The position numbers were made by a program, and so were the translations under genes. From assembly GCA_028565635.1 (NCBI GenBank), contig JAOXYB010036562.1, positions 1 through 13,716 of the forward strand: DNA of 13,716 nt, read 5' to 3'. Below, piece after piece: positions 12,301 through 13,716 of this stretch. The notes beneath the pieces were generated by a model. The model was not told the DNA's origin and made no database searches. It was given only the letters and a program-made list of their open reading frames with translations. The DNA is from Phoronis ovalis. Its lineage: Eukaryota > Phoronida > Phoronidae. Each line of letters opens with the position of its first letter. Positions within the stretch are counted from its first letter, which is position 1.

Positions 12301-13477
12301 TAGGTAATGAGACAAATGAAACAAGACTAAACATGTAAATAAAAAAAACAACGTCGTACATCAAATGATTTGATAAAAATTACTGTATCATTCAAAAAGT
12401 CAAGTTTAAAATAAGATTAACAATTTAATTTTTTTAATAAAAATTCTTATTACTGACAGCTAAGTTTTTAAGGTAATGCAAATAGAACAGCATTTTTTCT
12501 TTTGCAATGTTATTGGTACTTCAGAACTTAAAGACTAAATCTCTTTGTCTTTTGTGATAAGAGTTTCTCCATTTGACAGAAAATGTGTGCTGGTTAAAGG
12601 GTCCTTAATCTTCCCTATCTAGTCGATGTTACAACTTTTATTAACATAAATTTTTTTTTCAGGTTTTATGAAAGAAGGTGAATTGAATTTAGAAGACATG
12701 AAATCTATTAGTAAAGCAGGTGCAGGTCTCTTCAAGTTTGTTGATGCTGTCATGGGTTATTGCGCTGTAGCGAGAGAAATTAAACCAAAGAGAGAAAAGG
12801 TGCAGCTTGACAAATTATTGTAGAATGATGTACTACCCTCCACATTACATAGAAGATCCAGAACTGTAGCTCAACTACGTTATAAACTGAATTTTGTAGA
12901 GGTCACATGTTTAGTGGACACTGGAAATCTTATTCTATACCAGATATCTCTGCTGCCTATAAAAAAATGGCTTACATCATTAAGAGCATATCTGTTAAAA
13001 ATTAAGTTTGCATTCCTACAACGGTTTATCCTTGCATTCACACAATATAACTATCTGACTGTTTGTAGTCCCACAATGGTTTATCCTTGCATTCACACAA
13101 TATAACTATCTGACTGTTTGTAGTCCCACAATTGAAACGAGAATCATGTTTTGTGTTAGTCACCCTTTCCTACTCCCTGGAGAAATTTCCAAATACAGTT
13201 GTGTATGCAAAAATTCCTTTCTTACTATATGTTGGAACTCATTCATCATATATTTTCAGGTGGCGAGATTGGAGAAGACATTCCATCAAGCAAAGAGAGA
13301 CTTGGAAAAAATTAATAAGGAGGTTGCTAACTTGGAAGCCCAGTTGGCAGAGTTGAGCAAGCAGTATGAAGAAGCAATGTCAGAGAAACAAAAACTCCAA
13401 ACAGAAGCAGAAATTATGGAAAGACGTCTTATTGCTGCAGACAAACTTATTTCTGGTTTGGGCTCAGAAAGCGTCAG
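257..13477 (+). CDS. DNAH10: Axonemal dynein heavy chain 10 (DNAH10 orthologue), internal part of gene, 23 exons
   Basis: This is the motor region of a dynein heavy chain, the ATP-driven minus-end-directed microtubule motor of motile cilia. Family knowledge places DNAH10 in the two-headed f/I1 inner arm, generally paired with DNAH2. Joining the 23 exons gives 1,510 residues in one frame. Four P-loops are visible: GPAGTGKT (fragment residues 12-19, AAA1), GPTGGGKS (293-300, AAA2), GDTGTSKT (632-639, AAA3) and GVGGSGKQ (980-987, AAA4). A stalk coiled coil and microtubule-binding tip follow. Full-length DNAH10 is about 4,500 residues, so roughly the middle third is here. I assign DNAH10 rather than another DNAH from recalled similarity, such as [16 protein letters not shown] in the tip, [20 protein letters not shown] in AAA1 and PGELP between AAA2 and AAA3. 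The gene class is nearly certain; the paralogue is very likely. There is no sign of pseudogenization. Confidence 0.88.
392..774 (+). other. Intron 1 (383 nt)
   Basis: AT-rich GT-AG intron, phase 0, with acceptor TTTCTTTTTTCAG. A GTAAGT donor-like site near 623 lies only 11 nt after an AG; an exon of that size would shift the frame. I see nothing else in it. Confidence 0.85.
775..927 (+). CDS. DNAH10: Exon 2: AAA1 Walker B
   Basis: These 51 codons start [16 protein letters not shown] and carry the Walker B motif CFDEFN at 823-840 (fragment residues 62-67). The aspartate coordinates magnesium and the glutamate activates the hydrolytic water. Next comes the conserved [11 protein letters not shown] helix, and the exon ends LDLKRFH. 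Both ends are phase 0, with acceptor TTTTTTCAG and donor GTAAGA. Catalytic residues are intact, so AAA1 should be ATPase-competent. Confidence 0.93.
928..1376 (+). other. Intron 2 (449 nt)
   Basis: AT-rich GT-AG intron in phase 0. Several short open frames on both strands have no protein-like character. No repeat, RNA gene or cassette exon is recognised. Confidence 0.85.
1377..1565 (+). CDS. DNAH10: Exon 3: AAA1 sensor I and following helices
   Basis: These 63 codons begin [17 protein letters not shown] and continue [19 protein letters not shown], the sensor I and GRxELP signature shared by dynein AAA1 modules. [17 protein letters not shown] follows, ending SEGFLLAK. The asparagine of MNPGYAGR is the sensor I residue. 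Both boundaries are phase 0. The acceptor is TTTTCTTACAG and the donor is GTTTGT, which is weak because it lacks the usual purines at positions 3-4. Confidence 0.93.
1566..1933 (+). other. Intron 3 (368 nt)
   Basis: GT-AG, phase 0. CCTTAG at 1725-1730 followed by GTAATT at 1782 could frame a 51-nt open stretch (1731-1781). It would disrupt the conserved AAA1 core, and its donor is poor, so I do not call it an exon. Nothing else is seen. Confidence 0.8.
1934..2080 (+). CDS. DNAH10: Exon 4: AAA1 C-terminal helical part
   Basis: These 49 codons read [20 protein letters not shown], then [20 protein letters not shown], then [19 protein letters not shown] is a dynein AAA1 signature containing the sensor II arginine helix. 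The stretch matches DNAH10 closely as I recall it. Both boundaries are phase 0, with acceptor TTTATTTTAG and a second GTTTGT donor like that of exon 3. Confidence 0.93.
2081..2584 (+). other. Intron 4 (504 nt)
   Basis: AT-rich GT-AG intron in phase 0. Acceptor-like AGs occur near 2310 and 2343, but the frames behind them stop at once or lack a usable donor. I see no repeat or gene. Confidence 0.85.
2585..2776 (+). CDS. DNAH10: Exon 5: AAA1-AAA2 junction
   Basis: These 64 codons begin [20 protein letters not shown], followed by [19 protein letters not shown] and a stretch ending ILLEQQ. This is the helical end of AAA1 leading into AAA2; LPKF...D.PLF..LI.DLFPG is a dynein signature. Both boundaries are phase 0. 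The acceptor is short (ATGTCTACAG) and the donor GTACTC is one of the weakest in the gene. Confidence 0.92.
2777..3096 (+). other. Intron 5 (320 nt)
   Basis: GT-AG, phase 0. The exon 5 frame stays open for 35 further codons, to a TAG at 2882-2884, without resembling dynein. The intron ends CTATTTTTAG. No structural feature is seen. Confidence 0.85.
3097..3215 (+). CDS. DNAH10: Exon 6: AAA2 Walker A
   Basis: This exon holds 39 codons plus two bases. It reads [20 protein letters not shown], then [19 protein letters not shown]. The AAA2 P-loop GPTGGGKS (3157-3180) is complete. In dyneins AAA2 is thought to bind nucleotide as a structural or regulatory site without hydrolysing it. The exon begins in phase 0 and splits the next codon (AA|A, Lys) with exon 7 through a consensus GTAAGT donor. 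Confidence 0.93.
3216..3597 (+). other. Intron 6 (382 nt), with a local tandem repeat
   Basis: GT-AG intron in phase 2. It contains three related units beginning TCAAAGTAATAT (see 3340-3463). The exon 7 frame is open backward to an ATG at 3479. That stretch is AT-rich, has no dynein similarity and is separated from exon 7 by a clear acceptor (TTTTTCAG), so it is read as intron. Confidence 0.85.
3340..3463 (+). repeat. Degenerate tandem repeat in intron 6, three units
   Basis: Units start at 3340, 3394 and 3432, each with TCAAAGTAATAT. The first two end in CCCTGCTAT. Each carries a TTAGTGGT- or TGTAGTG-like block before the CCC. Unit lengths are 54, 38 and about 32 bases; the first is longer because the AGTGGT block is itself repeated. 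This looks like recent slippage or unequal copying. Confidence 0.7.
3598..3892 (+). CDS. DNAH10: Exon 7: AAA2 core with Walker B
   Basis: One base completes a split lysine codon, then come 98 codons. They start [20 protein letters not shown] and include [20 protein letters not shown]. The AAA2 Walker B-like IIFDGD follows at 3761-3778, then [19 protein letters not shown] and [10 protein letters not shown]. The aspartate pair of DGD fits the family's AAA2 pattern, without the DE catalytic pair seen in AAA1. The donor is GTAAGA, phase 0. Confidence 0.94.
3893..4190 (+). other. Intron 7 (298 nt)
   Basis: GT-AG, phase 0, with acceptor TTTCATTTTAG. An ATGATGA motif near 4107 resembles a snoRNA box C, but no CTGA box D or closing stem follows. 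Nothing else is seen. Confidence 0.85.
4191..4448 (+). CDS. DNAH10: Exon 8: AAA2 sensor region and AAA2-AAA3 linker start
   Basis: These 86 codons start [20 protein letters not shown], the highly conserved AAA2 segment [11 protein letters not shown] found in essentially all dynein heavy chains. [19 protein letters not shown] and a helical region follow, ending [13 protein letters not shown]. Both ends are phase 0. The exon ends at GTGAGC (4449), because exon 9 continues [11 protein letters not shown] as in other DNAH10 proteins. Confidence 0.94.
4449..5134 (+). other. Intron 8 (686 nt), frame largely open at its 5' end
   Basis: GT-AG, phase 0. Reading on from exon 8, the frame continues 35 codons to a TAA at 4554. 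After that stop it is open again to a TAA at 4800-4802, including an ATG at 4584 that begins [20 protein letters not shown]. The part up to about 4715 looks more protein-like than most intron sequence here, but I recognise no family. The remainder is AT-rich and unremarkable. Confidence 0.75.
5135..5333 (+). CDS. DNAH10: Exon 9: AAA2-AAA3 linker
   Basis: This exon holds 66 codons plus one base, starting [40 protein letters not shown] follows, then [19 protein letters not shown]. The WSLGG..LEDGR...FD pattern is typical of the segment between AAA2 and AAA3 in axonemal dyneins. It ends in phase 1 (CCA G|GTGAGG). Joined to exon 10 it gives PGELP, which matches the family. The frame is open on both sides into the flanking introns, with no similarity there. 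Confidence 0.93.
5334..6250 (+). other. Intron 9 (917 nt, the longest), containing a candidate cassette exon
   Basis: GT-AG, phase 1. The intron holds the 51-nt candidate exon at 5680-5730. A second acceptor-like site, CACTTGCTTTGCCAG, ends at 5989. An open frame follows it to 6105 but has no convincing donor and no recognisable protein. ACTATAGTATATAACTGATT near 5626 is echoed by ACTATACTAACTGATTT near 5654. No transposon or RNA gene is recognised. Confidence 0.8.
5680..5730 (+). other. Candidate 51-nt cassette exon, basic 17-residue insert
   Basis: Upstream is a perfect TACTAAC branch-point motif (5658-5664), then TGATTTTTCTTCAAG ending in the acceptor AG at 5678-5679. Downstream is GTGAGT at 5731-5736, a strong donor. 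The length is 17 codons, and the ends suit the phase 1 host intron. Spliced in, the split codon of exon 9 becomes GAT and the join to exon 10 becomes TGG. The insert reads [17 protein letters not shown] followed by W, with ten Lys/Arg, and has no stop. Without it, exons 9 and 10 join to the family-typical PGELP, so if real it is probably an optional insert. The branch A is only 16 nt from the AG, rather close. No family match is known to me; this is inference from splice signals and frame. Confidence 0.45.
6251..6525 (+). CDS. DNAH10: Exon 10: AAA3 Walker A
   Basis: Two bases complete a split glycine codon, then come 91 codons. They begin [20 protein letters not shown], then [18 protein letters not shown]. 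The AAA3 P-loop GDTGTSKT follows at 6457-6480 (fragment residues 632-639), and the exon ends [15 protein letters not shown] rather than TGKT is the usual axonemal AAA3 form. AAA3 nucleotide state gates AAA1 in dyneins. The donor is GTAAGT, phase 0. Confidence 0.94.
6526..6890 (+). other. Intron 10 (365 nt)
   Basis: GT-AG, phase 0, with acceptor TTTTTATCACTTTAG. One frame after TTTCAG at 6600 is open for 56 codons to a TGA at 6769-6771, starting [20 protein letters not shown]. It has no ATG start, no good donor and no family match that I know. Confidence 0.8.
6891..7043 (+). CDS. DNAH10: Exon 11: AAA3 Walker B
   Basis: These 51 codons start [20 protein letters not shown], then [19 protein letters not shown]. 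They end in the AAA3 Walker B block LIIFIDDMN (7008-7034). FSSRTTS and [12 protein letters not shown] are strong axonemal heavy-chain signatures. Both boundaries are phase 0. The donor GTTAGA is weak. Exon 12 resumes directly in the conserved [13 protein letters not shown]. Confidence 0.94.
7044..7386 (+). other. Intron 11 (343 nt)
   Basis: AT-rich GT-AG intron, phase 0. A GTAAGA donor-like site at 7281 has no matching upstream acceptor that keeps the frame. I see nothing else. Confidence 0.85.
7387..7712 (+). CDS. DNAH10: Exon 12: AAA3 sensor I and helical part
   Basis: This is the largest exon here, with 108 codons plus two bases. [20 protein letters not shown] is followed by [40 protein letters not shown] holds the GGGRN...PRF sensor I block of AAA3. 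[20 protein letters not shown] comes next, and the exon ends MTLELYR, with the Arg codon split to exon 13 (AG|G). The acceptor is TTTCTCTAG and the donor GTAAGA. All conserved blocks are present. Confidence 0.94.
7999..8206 (+). CDS. DNAH10: Exon 13: end of AAA3
   Basis: One base completes arginine, then 69 codons read [60 protein letters not shown] and [26 protein letters not shown] is a hallmark of axonemal dynein heavy chains. It follows a 286-nt intron (7713-7998) with acceptor TATATTGCAG. I place the donor at GTAAGA (8207), because the frame otherwise stops at 8231-8233 and exon 14 resumes in phase 0. Confidence 0.93.
8207..8605 (+). other. Intron 13 (399 nt)
   Basis: GT-AG, phase 0. 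The 10-mer CAATTTCGGC occurs at 8478-8487 and 8506-8515. A good acceptor-like TTATTATTTCAACAG ends at 8530, but the phase 0 frame after it reaches a stop within ten codons. Otherwise nothing is seen. Confidence 0.85.
8606..8770 (+). CDS. DNAH10: Exon 14: AAA3-AAA4 link
   Basis: These 55 codons read [20 protein letters not shown], then [20 protein letters not shown], then [21 protein letters not shown]......EGEPR.YEDI.DY is the conserved approach to AAA4 in DNAH10-type chains. Both boundaries are phase 0, with acceptor GTATGTAG and donor GTGAGA. A 241-nt intron (8771-9011), the shortest complete one, follows and holds only AT-rich sequence. Confidence 0.93.
9012..9333 (+). CDS. DNAH10: Exon 15: AAA4 Walker A and Walker B
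   Basis: This exon holds 107 codons plus one base. [20 protein letters not shown] is followed by a stretch reaching the AAA4 P-loop GVGGSGKQ (9135-9158). [20 protein letters not shown] and [20 protein letters not shown] come next. The Walker B region VVFLFGDQ follows at 9294-9317, then HVAEE. In axonemal AAA4 the Walker B is usually FLFTD; here glycine replaces the threonine just before the aspartate. It ends phase 1 in a split glycine codon, with donor GTGTGT. Confidence 0.93.
9599..9838 (+). CDS. DNAH10: Exon 16: AAA4 core and sensor I
   Basis: Two bases complete glycine, 79 codons follow, and a last base starts the next glycine. It reads [40 protein letters not shown] and [39 protein letters not shown] carries the AAA4 sensor I and the FP motif. 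LELINN.L..G.VP.L is the conserved loop after Walker B. It follows a 265-nt intron (9334-9598) with acceptor CTTCTTTTCAG; the donor is GTATGT. Confidence 0.94.
10106..10194 (+). CDS. DNAH10: Exon 17: AAA4, short exon with the IDWF motif
   Basis: Completing a split glycine plus 29 codons, it reads [20 protein letters not shown], then [19 protein letters not shown] is universal in dynein AAA4 and precedes the stalk. It is the shortest canonical exon (89 nt), so it would be easily missed by an ORF search. It follows a 267-nt intron (9839-10105) with acceptor GTAATTTCAG. The donor is GTAAGT, phase 0. Confidence 0.93.
10195..10606 (+). other. Intron 17 (412 nt)
   Basis: AT-rich GT-AG intron, phase 0, with acceptor TTTTGTTTGCGTATAG. 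ATGATGA near 10204 and CTGA near 10315 could pass for snoRNA C and D boxes, but no terminal stem is present. No gene or repeat is called. Confidence 0.85.
10607..10804 (+). CDS. DNAH10: Exon 18: AAA4 end, base of stalk
   Basis: These 66 codons read [40 protein letters not shown] and [20 protein letters not shown], ending EFILAQ. The R(R/S)[16 protein letters not shown] block is the dynein signature immediately before the stalk coiled coil. Both boundaries are phase 0, with a GTAAGT donor. A 287-nt intron (10805-11091) with no visible feature follows. Confidence 0.94.
11092..11325 (+). CDS. DNAH10: Exon 19: stalk helix CC1, first part
   Basis: These 78 codons are rich in Glu, Lys, Ala and Gln with heptad spacing. 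They start [20 protein letters not shown], then [20 protein letters not shown], and end [18 protein letters not shown]...L..L is the typical start of CC1, the antiparallel coiled coil carrying the microtubule-binding tip away from the ring. A run of serines (SSSSV, fragment residues about 1265-1269) lies mid-helix. Both boundaries are phase 0; the donor is GTATGA. Confidence 0.93.
11604..11701 (+). CDS. DNAH10: Exon 20: stalk helix CC1, distal end
   Basis: This short exon holds 32 codons plus two bases: [20 protein letters not shown], then [25 protein letters not shown] is the conserved end of CC1, just before the microtubule-binding domain. The proline kink in ALPVLEAA is a family feature. 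Arg is split AG|G with exon 21 (phase 2); the donor is GTAAAT. It follows a 278-nt intron (11326-11603) with acceptor GTCTTTATAG. Confidence 0.93.
11702..12046 (+). other. Intron 20 (345 nt)
   Basis: GT-AG, phase 2, with acceptor TTGGTTTGTAG. AGTTGTG at 11769-11775 and CACAACT at 11795-11801 could form a small hairpin with a 19-nt loop. Seven base pairs are within chance for this length. Nothing else is seen. Confidence 0.8.
12047..12228 (+). CDS. DNAH10: Exon 21: microtubule-binding domain, first half
   Basis: After one base completing Arg come 60 codons plus one base. They read [40 protein letters not shown] and [29 protein letters not shown]......G...W..AK..M....FL is the microtubule-binding domain core at the stalk tip. 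The wording [16 protein letters not shown] is my strongest recalled match to DNAH10. It ends in phase 1 with donor GTATAT. Confidence 0.94.
12229..12662 (+). other. Intron 21 (434 nt)
   Basis: GT-AG, phase 1, ending in a long T-run acceptor (TTTTTTTTTCAG). An acceptor-like ATTTTATAG at 12280-12288 with a GTAATG donor at 12304 would define a 15-nt symmetric exon, but its second codon is a stop. I do not call it. It is otherwise plain AT-rich sequence. Confidence 0.85.
12663..12799 (+). CDS. DNAH10: Exon 22: microtubule-binding domain, second half
   Basis: Two bases complete glycine, then 45 codons read [39 protein letters not shown] and KPKREK. SKA...L..FV.A...Y..V...I.PKREK closes the tip and starts the returning helix. 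The first ~12 residues ([12 protein letters not shown]) look divergent from other DNAH10 chains as I recall them, in a part of the tip that varies between paralogues. Donor GTGCAG is the weakest here; I keep it because PKREK joins perfectly to VARLEK of exon 23. Confidence 0.92.
12800..13259 (+). other. Intron 22 (460 nt) with a 55-bp tandem duplication
   Basis: GT-AG, phase 0, with acceptor CATATATTTTCAG. It has a weak donor (GTGCAG) and contains the perfect duplication at 13023-13132. Each copy of that duplication carries an acceptor-like CTGACTGTTTGTAG. No gene is seen. Confidence 0.85.
13023..13132 (+). repeat. Perfect 55-bp tandem duplication in intron 22
   Basis: Copy one is 13023-13077 and copy two 13078-13132. 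They are identical over all 55 bases, starting GGTTTATCCTTGCATTCACA and ending TAGTCCCACAAT. The bases before copy one (CTACAAC) also resemble the end of the unit (CCCACAAT), hinting at an older, partly decayed copy. Perfect identity suggests a recent event or an assembly artefact. Confidence 0.95.
13260..13477 (+). CDS. DNAH10: Exon 23: stalk helix CC2 to AAA5 boundary
   Basis: This exon holds 72 codons plus two bases. [40 protein letters not shown] and [20 protein letters not shown] are followed by [12 protein letters not shown] and a split Arg. This is the returning stalk helix with heptad spacing. (E/D)...K..RA..LI.GL..E..RW is the universal end of CC2 leading to AAA5. The expected W is in the next exon, outside the window. 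The donor is GTAAAG, phase 2. Confidence 0.94.
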
Positions 13478-13716
13478 GTAAAGTTTCACTATGATTTCAC
13501 TTTGCTTTCTTTATTTTTCTACACTAGTATTACTTGACAAGTTTGTTTTGTAAACAGTAAAACAGCTATATAGCTAATTACCAAACAGCTTATAACAAAA
13601 AGAAGTACCACAATATTCGTTTTACTTCCATTAACATTTTTGCTGTTTATCCTATCTAGGATACACAGCATTGGTATCGTCTTATCACGTGATAATTTTC
13701 AATATTGTTTATGTTA
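13478..13716 (+). other. Intron 23 (partial, to window end)
   Basis: AT-rich sequence from the GTAAAG donor onward. A good acceptor-like TTTATCCTATCTAG ends at 13659, but the phase 2 frame after it reads RIHSIGIVLSRD, not the invariant RW start of AAA5. I therefore read it as intron, with the next exon beyond the window. Confidence 0.75.

Noticed and set aside
12289-12303. 15-nt microexon between TTTTATAG and GTAATG in intron 21
   Set aside because: The second codon in the required phase is TGA, and no such microexon is known to me in dynein genes.
13660-13716. Strong acceptor-like site at 13659 as the start of the next dynein exon
   Set aside because: The required frame gives RIHSIGIVLSRD, not the invariant Arg-Trp start of AAA5. 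The signal is therefore taken as chance or a cryptic site.

Overview
The window is a piece of nuclear DNA from a ciliated eukaryote, most likely an invertebrate animal. It lies wholly inside one plus-strand, intron-rich gene for an axonemal dynein heavy chain. I read 23 consecutive exons (257-13477). They join without a frameshift or stop into 4,532 coding bases, or 1,510 complete codons plus 2 bases. Wording specific to the family identifies it as DNAH10, a heavy chain of the two-headed f/I1 inner-arm dynein of motile cilia and flagella. The gene starts before the window and continues after it, so neither start codon, stop codon, promoter nor poly(A) site is present.

Layout by protein domain: exons 1-5 (257-2776) carry AAA1, the main ATPase module, and its link to AAA2. 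Exons 6-9 (3097-5333) carry AAA2 and the linker after it. Exons 10-14 (6251-8770) carry AAA3 and the approach to AAA4. Exons 15-18 (9012-10804) carry AAA4. Exons 19-20 (11092-11701) form the outgoing stalk helix CC1, exons 21-22 (12047-12799) the microtubule-binding tip, and exon 23 (13260-13477) the returning helix CC2. AAA5, AAA6 and the C-terminal domain lie beyond the window; the tail and main linker lie before it.

All 22 complete introns are GT-AG. They run from 241 to 917 bases (median about 366) and are AT-rich; 15 are phase 0, 4 phase 1 and 3 phase 2. This compact architecture with a highly conserved protein argues against a vertebrate, but I cannot name the phylum from sequence alone. 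I see no transposon ORF, RNA gene, CRISPR array or second gene. The introns hold three small tandem repeats, including a perfect 55-bp duplication at 13023-13132.

The most interesting signal is in the largest intron. Positions 5680-5730 look like an undescribed 51-nt cassette exon. It has a TACTAAC branch-point motif, a pyrimidine-rich AG acceptor and a GTGAGT donor. It is symmetric in the phase of its host intron and has no stop, and it would insert a strongly basic 17-residue segment between AAA2 and AAA3. The remainder is an ordinary, intact dynein gene segment; I see no unusual multi-gene system here.
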